Assembly (NCBI GenBank): GCA_900315015.1 | Contig: OMXJ01000001.1 | Coordinates: 1 to 64,000, forward strand | Direction of reading: 5' to 3' | Length of the DNA: 64,000 bases | Source of the DNA: an uncultured Eubacteriales bacterium | Lineage (GTDB): Bacteria; Bacillota; Clostridia; Lachnospirales; Lachnospiraceae | In this document: piece after piece, positions 52,613-60,471 of the stretch | Numbering within the stretch: position 1 is the first letter of the stretch | Layout of the letters: every line of letters starts with the position of its first letter | Notes under the pieces: model-generated | The model's database searches: none | Told to the model about the DNA's origin: nothing | The model's input: the letters and a program-made list of their open reading frames with translations, nothing else | Made by a program: the position numbers and the translations under genes

Positions 52613-53428
52613 GTGTCAGATTTAAATAACAATCCAGATTTAAATAATGAGCAGGCAGGTGCAGACGCATCAGAGACTGTGAAAAAAAAGAAAAAGAAAA
52701 GAAAGCTATATACTGCAATAGGTGTTATTATAATTGTAATAGGAATATGCATTATGGCTTATCCTTTTGTTTCTATCTGGTATCATGATAGAGAAAGCAA
52801 GAAGATACTTGCAGAGGCTTATAGACAGATAGATTCAAATTCTAATAAGGTAAGTGGTTCAGAAGAAAATCCTGTTGAGGGAGTCTCTGAAGAAGGCGGT
52901 GAAGATACTCAGCAGGCTACTACAGCTGCAGGAGAGGATGTCGAAAATCCGGATTCTACCGAGCAGGGAAGAACCAATAAAAATACCAATGACAGACTTG
53001 GAAATCAGGAGCTTTACGGCGTTATTGAAATACCAGCCATTGATCTTGTATATCCTGTAGTAGTAGGTGCAGAGGCAGCAGAAATCGATTTTGCAATCGG
53101 TCATATTACTGAAACAGAAAATTTCGGTGAAGACGGAAATTGCTGCATAGCAGGTCATAGAGGTGGTACGAGTGGTCCTTATTTTAAGGATCTAGATAAG
53201 CTTAAAGCTGATGATGAGGTAGTAGTCACTGATATGGATGGTGTTAAATACACCTATCTGGTAGTTTCATCATTCGATGTTAATCCGAATGATGTTTGGG
53301 TTACAACAAACGATATTGATCAGGATGGAAAGGATGATTCCGGAAAGTGGATGACACTTATAACCTGCGACAAGAACAGTACAAAGAGATTGATTGTACG
53401 CTGCAAGATGCAGGAAGAGGAATCATAA
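52613..53428 (+). CDS. Class D-like sortase
   Basis: A 271-residue sortase anchored by an N-terminal helix (residues 33-57, IGVIIIVIGICIMAYPFVS), with a Ser/Glu/Thr-rich linker to about residue 130 and a C-terminal sortase beta-barrel. Catalytic residues: His182 (AGHRGG), Cys252 (TLITCDK) and Arg263 (RLIVRC). The start is GTG 52613 behind GGAGG. It ligates LPxTG-type proteins to the wall or pilus; no obvious LPxTG substrate was found in this window. The next gene overlaps the end only in an upstream unlikely reading and really starts 12 nt later. Confidence 0.92.
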   Translation: MSDLNNNPDLNNEQAGADASETVKKKKKKRKLYTAIGVIIIVIGICIMAYPFVSIWYHDRESKKILAEAYRQIDSNSNKVSGSEENPVEGVSEEGGEDTQQATTAAGEDVENPDSTEQGRTNKNTNDRLGNQELYGVIEIPAIDLVYPVVVGAEAAEIDFAIGHITETENFGEDGNCCIAGHRGGTSGPYFKDLDKLKADDEVVVTDMDGVKYTYLVVSSFDVNPNDVWVTTNDIDQDGKDDSGKWMTLITCDKNSTKRLIVRCKMQEEES

Positions 53429-53439
53429 GTGAGGGAGTT

Positions 53440-54387
53440 ATGCCAAAATTTACATTTTCACCAAGAGATCCAAATAAGAAGGTAGATTTATCATCTATCA
53501 GAAGAGGAAGAGAGATTCCAGACGAATTAAAGCCAAAGCACGATAGCGTTGAGGAAGTAGCCAAGAAGATTGCTGAAGTAGCAGAGGGCGTGTCTGAGAG
53601 TTCAAAGGAAGGTGAGGATAAGGAAGATGCGTCTAATAATGATGACGCTGATTCAAATCCGAGGGAAGAAGCAAAAGTAAAGGCGCCGGCTCAGACCACA
53701 GTAGCAACAGGTCAGGCCATATTAAAGACAAATCAGCCAAAGGTCGATCTTCAGAATGCACTTTATTATATGGGCTATGGTGGAAGAAAGCCAGATGCTT
53801 ATATGTCATCAGTTATTGAAGAGTGCGTTAGGGAAATTGAGCCTAAGATAATAGCTAAGAGCTATTATGAGATTTCAGATGTAATTAGAGATGAAGAAGG
53901 AAAAATCACTCTTGCAAATGGAAATCTCGAGCTTACTGGAACCTCAATAGAAGAACATCTCAGTCATTGCAGCAAGGTAGCAATGTGCGTTGAGACAATT
54001 TCAGAAGAGGTAGACAAGCTAATAGAAGCATCTCAGCAGGATGACATTACTAAGGGGCTTATTTATGATGCCCTTGCAAACTCAGCTATAGAGTTAGTAA
54101 GAAAAGATCTTGAAAAGAGAATTGCAGCAGAGCACCCTGAATATAAGGTTGGCTGGCAGTTCGGAATAGGCTATGGAGATCTTCCTATAACTCTGCTTGA
54201 TCCTTTCCTTAAGGTATTAAAGGCAGAGGAAAGAATAGGAGTTAAGACAAATGGAAGCGACATCATGATTCCAATGAAGTCTGTAGCAGGAATAATAGAT
54301 CTTACAGAAAAAGAGCCTGAGGCTGAAGAAGCAGAGGAAGAGGATAATTCTTCTAGTGATGAATCAGGAGAGAGCTATACTGAGTAA
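53440..54387 (+). CDS. Cobalamin-methionine-synthase-activation-domain-like protein
   Basis: A 315-residue protein. ATG 53440 follows GAGGGAG; the longer in-frame reading overlaps the sortase. Residues about 1-110 are charged and low-complexity; the rest resembles the MetH activation domain: helices CSKVAMCVETISEEVDKLI and KGLIYDALANSAIELVRKDL, then WQFGIGYGDLPITLLDPFL and IGVKTNGSDIMIPMKSVAG. The SAM-binding RxSPGYG of the family appears as QFGIGYG, so the Arg and Pro are absent. It ends in an acidic tail that continues into a tandem repeat. It might be a stand-alone reactivator or a relic. Co-directional with the sortase (12-nt gap). Confidence 0.72.
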   Translation: MPKFTFSPRDPNKKVDLSSIRRGREIPDELKPKHDSVEEVAKKIAEVAEGVSESSKEGEDKEDASNNDDADSNPREEAKVKAPAQTTVATGQAILKTNQPKVDLQNALYYMGYGGRKPDAYMSSVIEECVREIEPKIIAKSYYEISDVIRDEEGKITLANGNLELTGTSIEEHLSHCSKVAMCVETISEEVDKLIEASQQDDITKGLIYDALANSAIELVRKDLEKRIAAEHPEYKVGWQFGIGYGDLPITLLDPFLKVLKAEERIGVKTNGSDIMIPMKSVAGIIDLTEKEPEAEEAEEEDNSSSDESGESYTE

Positions 54388-54491
54388 GGAAATGGCAGCT
54401 GTGATGAATCAGGAGAGAGCTATACTGAGTAAGGAAATGGTAGCTGTGATGAATCAGGAGAGAGCTATACTGAGTAAGAAAATGGCAGCTG
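54358..54491 (+). repeat. 45-nt tandem repeat, 3 copies, including a stop codon
   Basis: Copies at 54358-54402, 54403-54447 and 54448-54491. The first copy contains the last nine codons and the TAA of the preceding gene, so each later copy is a non-translated duplicate of the C-terminus. Nearly identical (a few changes). Confidence 0.95.
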
Positions 54492-54518
54492 AAAAAATAG
54501 AAAGCTAAGGATAAATAG

Positions 54519-55079
54519 ATGAGAGTAATAGCAGGATCAGCAAGAAGTGTACCTCTTGTGGCACCTAGAGGAAAAGATGTTACAAGACCTACAACTGATA
54601 AAATTAAAGAGACTCTATTCAATATTTTAAATTTTGACCTTCCAGGAAGCAATTTTTTAGATCTGTTTGCAGGAAGCGGAGGAATAGGAATAGAAGCACT
54701 CAGCAGGGGAGCAGAATATGCGGCCTTTGTTGATAATTCAAAGGATGCAGCAGATTGCATCAATTACAATCTAAAGCATACAAAGCTAGATAGCAAGGGG
54801 CAGCTTTTAAAGACAGACTATCTTAGGGCGATAGCAACACTTGAATCCATGGGTAAAAAATTTGAATTTGTATTCATGGATCCGCCTTATGAGGAATATT
54901 TGGAAAAAAATGTGCTTGAAAGATTGTCAGCATCAGATATAATAGATAAAGAGACTGTCATTATAGTAGAGGCATCTGATCATACGGATTTTTCGTATGT
55001 TGATGATCTGGGATATACTATAGACAGGATAAAAAATTACAAAAGCAAGATGCATGTTTTCATGCACAGGAATAATTAA
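54519..55079 (+). CDS. rsmD: 16S rRNA (guanine(966)-N(2))-methyltransferase
   Basis: A 186-residue RsmD-type SAM methyltransferase. Landmarks: MRVIAGSARSVPLVAPRGKD at the N-terminus, TRPTTDKIKETLFNIL, the SAM motif FLDLFAGSGGIGIEALSRGA and the catalytic MDPPYEEY. It methylates G966 of 16S rRNA. It lies 39 nt before coaD on the same strand, the conserved order rsmD-coaD seen across Firmicutes. Confidence 0.95.
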   Translation: MRVIAGSARSVPLVAPRGKDVTRPTTDKIKETLFNILNFDLPGSNFLDLFAGSGGIGIEALSRGAEYAAFVDNSKDAADCINYNLKHTKLDSKGQLLKTDYLRAIATLESMGKKFEFVFMDPPYEEYLEKNVLERLSASDIIDKETVIIVEASDHTDFSYVDDLGYTIDRIKNYKSKMHVFMHRNN

Positions 55080-55118
55080 ATAATTGGTATATATTTATGA
55101 GACATTAGGAGCAGTAAT

Positions 55119-55595
55119 ATGAGAGTTGGAATATATCCGGGCAGCTTTGATCCGATTACATTAGGTCATCTTGATATAATTAAGCGTTCATCAAAAATGG
55201 TCGACAAGCTTATTATAGCAGTACTGAACAATAGTGCTAAAAAAGCAATGTTTTCGGCTGATGAACGAGTTGCACTAATTAGAGAGACAGTGAAGGATAT
55301 ACCAAATGTTTCAGTAGAGCAGTTTGAGGGATTAACAGTGGATTTTGCTCGTAAGGTTGGAGCAAATGTGATGTTCAGGGGACTTCGTGCGGTAACGGAT
55401 TTTGAATATGAAATCCAGATTGCCCAGACAAACCATGCAATTGCACCAGATATTGATACACTTTTCCTTACGACTAGTGTAAAATATTCTTTCCTATCAT
55501 CAAGCATAGTAAAAGAAATATCTATGTACAAGGAGAGTGTGGAGCAGTTTGTTCCTGAATGTGTAGCAGAGGCATTAATTAAAAAATTTAAATAA
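55119..55595 (+). CDS. coaD: Phosphopantetheine adenylyltransferase
   Basis: A 158-residue CoaD of normal length, penultimate step of coenzyme A synthesis (4'-phosphopantetheine plus ATP to dephospho-CoA). Motifs: GIYPGSFDPITLGHLDII with the TxGH signature, and FEYEIQIAQTNHAI plus TSVKYSFLSSSIVKEIS. It follows rsmD by 39 nt. Confidence 0.96.
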   Translation: MRVGIYPGSFDPITLGHLDIIKRSSKMVDKLIIAVLNNSAKKAMFSADERVALIRETVKDIPNVSVEQFEGLTVDFARKVGANVMFRGLRAVTDFEYEIQIAQTNHAIAPDIDTLFLTTSVKYSFLSSSIVKEISMYKESVEQFVPECVAEALIKKFK

Positions 55596-55625
55596 AATGT
55601 AAGATATAGTAAAGGAGTGTTAATT

Positions 55626-56366
55626 ATGGCTAGTGGAAACAATGTTATGTCTATAATCGATCAGATTTCGGAGCTTGTAAATGGATGTTCACCTACTAAG
55701 TTTAAGACAGGTTATGTTAATGTGCCAAAGGAACAGCTTCTAGATCTTGTTCAGAGACTTTCAGAAGAACTTCCTTCAGCAATAGCAAGAGCTGATAAAA
55801 TGGTCAGAAATCGTCAGCAGATCCTTGATGATGCAGAAAAGACAAGAAAAGAAATTGAAAATGGAGCAAAGGCTGAAGCAGAAAAGATTATTAGAGAAGC
55901 TAATGAGAGAGCTGTAAAACTTGTAGATGAGAATACAATTACAATGAAAGCAGAAGTAAAGGCAAGCAGAATCCTTACCGATGCAAACCGCAGAGCCACA
56001 GCTATTCAGGAAAATGCACTCAGCTATGCTAATGATATAATGACAAATTTTGGAAATAACCTTGGAAATGTATTCGATCAGTTCAAGGAGACTGTAGAGC
56101 AGTCACTTAGACAGATGGGGGCACAGCTTGATGAGGTAGATGAAAACCGCAGACAGGTAGAAGCTGCACTTGATGCAAGCAGGGGTGAAGTACGCGAGGA
56201 AGCTCCAAATGAGGATATGCCTGATGACGGTGATGATTATGATGATCAGGGTGATTATCAGGATGATAATGGTAATTATGAAGAGTCAGAATATTCAGAA
56301 CATGGTGATGATTACAGGGTTTCATCAAATAGCCTTGATGATGTGTTTGATGATGAAGACCAGTAA
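55626..56366 (+). CDS. Coiled-coil cell-division-like protein (DivIVA/ATPase subunit H-like)
   Basis: A 246-residue soluble protein starting at ATG 55626 behind AAGGAGTG. After a short N-terminal helix (MSIIDQISELV) come about 140 residues of coiled coil (ADKMVRNRQQILDDAEKTRK; IIREANERAVKLVDENTIT) and then an acidic, Tyr/Asp-rich tail (DDGDDYDDQGDYQDD). This pattern is common beside coaD in Lachnospiraceae and resembles DivIVA-like or V-ATPase-subunit-H-like proteins. Division or polar scaffolding is a guess. It begins 31 nt after coaD. Confidence 0.65.
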   Translation: MASGNNVMSIIDQISELVNGCSPTKFKTGYVNVPKEQLLDLVQRLSEELPSAIARADKMVRNRQQILDDAEKTRKEIENGAKAEAEKIIREANERAVKLVDENTITMKAEVKASRILTDANRRATAIQENALSYANDIMTNFGNNLGNVFDQFKETVEQSLRQMGAQLDEVDENRRQVEAALDASRGEVREEAPNEDMPDDGDDYDDQGDYQDDNGNYEESEYSEHGDDYRVSSNSLDDVFDDEDQ

Positions 56367-56417
56367 TAAAAGCGTATTTGTGTAATTGGTTAATTTAACG
56401 AGTAATTGGAGGGAGAA

Positions 56418-58289
56418 TTGTCAGATCAATACAGTCTTTCCTTAGCTTTTGCAGTTACAGTGTTAGTATTATCGCTTTCCTGTATGACGCTCTGCGCTAT
56501 ACAGAAAGCTTCCGTAGAACAGAAGATGACAATGCTTATTGTATTCTCATCAATACTGTTCTCAATGGGACAGCTAGCCGGAGTTGCTAGTAGTGATATG
56601 TCTATGCAGCTGTTAAGCGATAAGCTTGAGTTCATAGGAGGAATAAATACATTCTATTTTTGCGCACTTCTGTATTTTTATTATTTCAAGGTGAAGTTTA
56701 ATTCACTTTTGAAATATGGTTTATTTGTGATAGTATTCTTTTTAAGCTTTTCAATAGCTATACTAGACCTTCATGACCTGTTTTACAGAAAGTATTGGCT
56801 TCTTGAAAGAGAAGGAGTAACGGAGATCGTATTTGAACCGGGTATTCTTTATACGACCATATTTGGGGCAATGATTGCATTTGCGGTCGTTATAACTATC
56901 TTCTTCATAAGACAGCTGATTATAAAGAGAAGTGACGTAGAAAATACGATACTGCTTTATATAATTGTAATGCTTCCAAGTATTGCATTCTCAGTGGATG
57001 TGATATACGAGCCTATAATAAAGGCAGTACCATTCAGCCTGATTTTGGTTGATGTGCTTCTTATCTATCTGATAATAGTAAGAAGATTTTATGATATTGA
57101 TACGCTTGCGCACAGGCTTGTGTTCGATTCAGCAAATGATGCTCTGATAGTGCTTGATGCAACTAAGTGCTATACTGATGCGAACAGACTAGCCAAGGAA
57201 ATGTTCCCGGAGCTTGCAAAGGCAAAGACAGGAAAGAGATTATCAGCAGTAAGTGTAAAGGCGTTTAACACCTTTGAAAAATGCCTCGAATATGAAAATG
57301 TCATGGAGAATAGAATAATAGACTCTAGGACAGGTATTCCGGTAATAATAAAGAGTAAGAGAAGAAATACTGCCAAGGAAGCTCAGATCTTAAAAAAGAG
57401 GAAGCAGTCAGTAAAGGATGTGCCTGATATCGAGTATAAGGGCAAGATATTCCATGCATCTTCAGATACGATAATAGAGAATGAAGGCAGCAAGAGAGAA
57501 GAAATAATCGGTTTTGTTCTTTGGTTCAGAGATGTAACAGCAGATAGAGAGCATACAAGACTTCTTGATAACTATAACCACGATTTAGAGGTGGATGTAG
57601 CAAAGAAGACCAAGGAATTAAAAGAACTTCAGGAGCAGATGATCATCGGCTTTGCAACTTTAGTAGAGTATAAGAATCATGTAACCGGAGGACATATCAA
57701 GCGTACGGCGGCATATTGTGAATTAATAGGAAAAGAGCTCAAAAAGGAAGGAAAGTATTCAGACATAATTGATGACACCTTCATAGAGACCTTAAAGAGC
57801 GTAGCTCCACTTCATGATATAGGAAAGCTTACCATACCAGATGATGTACTAGATAAGCCGGGAAAGCTTACAGATGAAGAATTTGCACTGATAAAGACCC
57901 ATACACTAAAGGGAGCAGAAATCATAGACCTTACCCTTAATACAGGAAAAACAAACCAGTATTATGAAATGGCAAAGGAAGTGACAATGTATCACCATGA
58001 AAAATGGGACGGATCAGGATATCCGAGAGGAAAGAAGGGACAGGATATTCCATTATCAGCAAGAATAATGGCAGTATCAGACTTCTTTGATGCACTCTCG
58101 ACAGAAAGGCCATATAAAAAGGCCTTCCCAATGGAAAAAACCTTCAAGATAATGAAGGAAGAATCCGGCAGGCATTTCGACCCGGTAGTATTAGAAGCCT
58201 TCTTCAATGTAGTAGACGAAGCAATCGAACTACATGAAAAAATGAAGGATGAAAATCTCACAGAAATAAATGACTTGAATCAGTTTTAA
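56418..58289 (+). CDS. 7TM HD-GYP phosphodiesterase-like signalling protein
   Basis: A 623-residue protein starting at TTG 56418, just after GGAGGGAG (the in-frame TTG at 56406 lies in that site). Residues about 1-220 hold seven hydrophobic helices resembling the N-terminal sensor of histidine-kinase-like 7TM proteins; about 225-380 form a PAS-like region (VFDSANDALIVLDATK; GFVLWFRDVTADREH); a coiled coil follows, then an HD-GYP domain with LHDIGKLTIPDDVLDK, HTLKGAEII, and YHHEKWDGSGYPRGKKGQD. The HD and GYP signatures are intact, so it may degrade cyclic di-GMP or a related dinucleotide. Confidence 0.9.
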   Translation: MSDQYSLSLAFAVTVLVLSLSCMTLCAIQKASVEQKMTMLIVFSSILFSMGQLAGVASSDMSMQLLSDKLEFIGGINTFYFCALLYFYYFKVKFNSLLKYGLFVIVFFLSFSIAILDLHDLFYRKYWLLEREGVTEIVFEPGILYTTIFGAMIAFAVVITIFFIRQLIIKRSDVENTILLYIIVMLPSIAFSVDVIYEPIIKAVPFSLILVDVLLIYLIIVRRFYDIDTLAHRLVFDSANDALIVLDATKCYTDANRLAKEMFPELAKAKTGKRLSAVSVKAFNTFEKCLEYENVMENRIIDSRTGIPVIIKSKRRNTAKEAQILKKRKQSVKDVPDIEYKGKIFHASSDTIIENEGSKREEIIGFVLWFRDVTADREHTRLLDNYNHDLEVDVAKKTKELKELQEQMIIGFATLVEYKNHVTGGHIKRTAAYCELIGKELKKEGKYSDIIDDTFIETLKSVAPLHDIGKLTIPDDVLDKPGKLTDEEFALIKTHTLKGAEIIDLTLNTGKTNQYYEMAKEVTMYHHEKWDGSGYPRGKKGQDIPLSARIMAVSDFFDALSTERPYKKAFPMEKTFKIMKEESGRHFDPVVLEAFFNVVDEAIELHEKMKDENLTEINDLNQF

Positions 58290-58293
58290 AAAG

Positions 58294-58330
58294 GGCGCTC
58301 ACGATGCTCGCATCAGTGAGCGCCTTTTTT
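58294..58330 (+). terminator. Strong terminator after the HD-GYP gene
   Basis: GGCGCTCAC-GATG pairs with CATC-GTGAGCGCC around a CTCG loop, one unpaired A, then six T. Confidence 0.92.
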
Positions 58331-58334
58331 GTTT

Positions 58335-58422
58335 GCGCGCCATTGGCGCGCTCTAACGGGTGAAAGTCCCGAACACACCTAGATAGTAGGAAGTATCGGA
58401 GGTGGGGATAAGTAAGGGAAAA
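58335..58422 (+). mobile_element. Possible group II intron 5' remnant
   Basis: After a GCGCGCC-att-GGCGCGC palindrome, the sequence reads CTCTAACGGGTGAAAGTCCC with a GGG/CCC hairpin and then ACACACCTAGATAGTAGGAA, reminiscent of domain I of bacterial group II introns. It stops by 58422 and no reverse transcriptase or domain V/VI follows. If correct, this is a truncated scar about 70-85 nt long; resemblance is from memory. Confidence 0.4.
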
Positions 58423-58529
58423 ACAACAATTTCACACAAAAACTAGAGTAATTTTAACCCACTGTTTTAACACCAAAAATCACCGAAAAAAACGGTTAAA
58501 AAACATCAACAAAAACATCAATTTGATTA
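58423..58529. other. A-rich spacer upstream of ilvD promoter
   Basis: A non-coding A/C-rich stretch with an ACCG-N7-CGGT repeat near 58482-58496 and repeated ACATCAA words. No open frame is visible. Confidence 0.4.
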
Positions 58530-58558
58530 TTGACTTATTTGACAAATGTTGTTACACT
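58530..58558 (+). promoter_or_regulatory. ilvD promoter
   Basis: TTGACT (58530-58535), a 17-nt spacer and TACACT (58553-58558); start near 58565. The leader to ilvD is about 180 nt. Confidence 0.65.
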
Positions 58559-58564
58559 AATAAC

Positions 58565-58745
58565 CGCACCATACTATGATTGTGGAAAAGTCTATGCAAA
58601 ATAGCATAATATCCCGCAAAAAGCTCATTCTAAACAATGGACTATGATTTAAATCATAGAAAAGATCGATGCAAAGGTGTAAAACTGGCTTAAGCAATAA
58701 TTAAACGAGTTTTTAAAAGTATAGAATTATGGAGGATGAGAAAAA
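58565..58745 (+). promoter_or_regulatory. ilvD leader with imperfect repeats and a palindrome
   Basis: The leader contains two related blocks (58573-58608 and 58641-58684), each CTATGATT...GAAAAG...ATGCAAA. The second includes a perfect palindrome CTATGATTTAAATCATAG (58642-58659). A small open frame 58576-58647 encodes 23 residues (MIVEKSMQNSIISRKKLILN...) with eight Ile/Val/Leu, like an attenuation leader peptide, but it lacks a ribosome site. No T-box core is present. Control of the operon by branched-chain amino acids is plausible, the mechanism unclear. Confidence 0.5.
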
Positions 58746-60428
58746 ATGAAGAGTGATAATGTTAAATCGGGTATATCACATGCCCCTCACAGATCCTTGT
58801 TCAATGCACTTGGATTTACAAAGGAAGAAATGCAGAAGCCTCTTGTAGGTATTGTAAGTTCATATAATGAAATCGTGCCAGGTCACATGAACATCGACAA
58901 AATCGTAGATGCTGTTAAGCTTGGAGTAGCAGAAGCAGGAGGAATGCCAGTAGTATTCCCTGCAATAGCAGTATGCGATGGAATAGCAATGGGACACGTA
59001 GGAATGAAGTATTCCCTCGTTACACGTGACTTAATAGCAGACTCAACAGAGTGTATGGCAACTGCACATCAGTTCGATGCACTTGTTATGGTTCCAAACT
59101 GTGATAAGAACGTACCAGGACTTCTTATGGCAGCAGCAAGAATAAATGTCCCAACAGTATTCGTATCAGGCGGCCCAATGCTCGCAGGACACGTAAAGGG
59201 AAAGAGACGCAGCCTTTCATCAATGTTCGAGGCAGTAGGTTCATACGAAGCCGGAACAATGACAGAAGAGGATGTTACAGAGTTCGAAGAAAAGGTATGC
59301 CCAACCTGCGGCTCATGTTCAGGTATGTATACTGCAAACTCAATGAACTGTCTTACAGAAGCAATCGGTATGGGACTTAAGGGAAATGGAACAATCCCGG
59401 CAGTATATTCAGACAGACTTCGTCTTGCAAAGCATGCAGGTAATGCTGTCATGGAAATGTACAGAAAGAATATCCGTCCTCGTGACATCTTAACAAAGGA
59501 AGCATTCATGAATGCCCTTACAGTAGATATGGCACTTGGATGTTCAACAAATACAATGCTTCATCTTCCAGCAATTGCACATGAAGCAGGAGTTGAAATC
59601 AATCTTGAAATCGCAAATGAAATCAGTGATAGAACTCCGAACCTCTGCCATCTTGCACCAGCAGGAGCAGCATATATGGAGCAGCTCAATGAAGCAGGCG
59701 GAATCTATGCAGTAATGAACGAGCTTGCAAAGAAGAATCTTCTCAATCTCGACTGCATGACAGTTACAGGAAAGACAGTTGGCGAGAATATCAAGAACTG
59801 CATCAACCGTGACCCGGAAATCATCCGTCCTATCGAAAATCCATTCATGCCAAATGGTGGAATTGCAGTACTCAAGGGAAATATCGCACCAGATTCAGGT
59901 GTAGTAAAGCGTTCAGCAGTTGTACCAGAGATGATGGTACATGAAGGCCCGGCAAGAGTATTCGACTGCGAAGAGGATGCAATTAAGGCAATCACTACAG
60001 GTAAGATAGTAGCAGGAGATGTAGTAGTAATCCGTTACGAAGGTCCAAAGGGCGGCCCGGGAATGAGAGAAATGCTTAATCCTACATCTGCAATCGCAGG
60101 TATGGGACTTGGCTCAAGCGTAGCTCTTATTACAGATGGACGTTTCTCAGGAGCATCAAGAGGAGCTTCAATCGGACATATCTCACCAGAGGCAGCAGTA
60201 GGCGGACCTATTGCTCTCATTCATGAGGGAGATATCATAAAGATAGACATTCCAAACAACTCACTTAACGTTTTAGTATCAGATGAAGAACTTGAGGCAA
60301 GACGTAAGGAATGGAAGCCAAGAAAGCCAAATATTACAACAGGCTATCTTAGAAGATATGCTTCACTTGTTACATCAGCAAACAGAGGAGCAATCCTTGA
60401 AGTAAAGGATGACAATAGCAATATCTGA
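58746..60428 (+). CDS. ilvD: Dihydroxy-acid dehydratase
   Basis: A 560-residue iron-sulfur enzyme that converts dihydroxy acids to 2-oxo acids in isoleucine and valine synthesis. Landmarks: [14 protein letters not shown], the Cys in [11 protein letters not shown] and the Cys-rich [18 protein letters not shown] for the cluster, [20 protein letters not shown] near the C-terminus. Full length. ATG 58746 follows TGGAGGATGAG. It is followed 43 nt on by ilvB, so the two form an operon. Confidence 0.97.
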   Translation: MKSDNVKSGISHAPHRSLFNALGFTKEEMQKPLVGIVSSYNEIVPGHMNIDKIVDAVKLGVAEAGGMPVVFPAIAVCDGIAMGHVGMKYSLVTRDLIADSTECMATAHQFDALVMVPNCDKNVPGLLMAAARINVPTVFVSGGPMLAGHVKGKRRSLSSMFEAVGSYEAGTMTEEDVTEFEEKVCPTCGSCSGMYTANSMNCLTEAIGMGLKGNGTIPAVYSDRLRLAKHAGNAVMEMYRKNIRPRDILTKEAFMNALTVDMALGCSTNTMLHLPAIAHEAGVEINLEIANEISDRTPNLCHLAPAGAAYMEQLNEAGGIYAVMNELAKKNLLNLDCMTVTGKTVGENIKNCINRDPEIIRPIENPFMPNGGIAVLKGNIAPDSGVVKRSAVVPEMMVHEGPARVFDCEEDAIKAITTGKIVAGDVVVIRYEGPKGGPGMREMLNPTSAIAGMGLGSSVALITDGRFSGASRGASIGHISPEAAVGGPIALIHEGDIIKIDIPNNSLNVLVSDEELEARRKEWKPRKPNITTGYLRRYASLVTSANRGAILEVKDDNSNI

Positions 60429-60471
60429 TAAAAATCAAATCAATTAATAATATTACTGGAGGCTAAGAATA

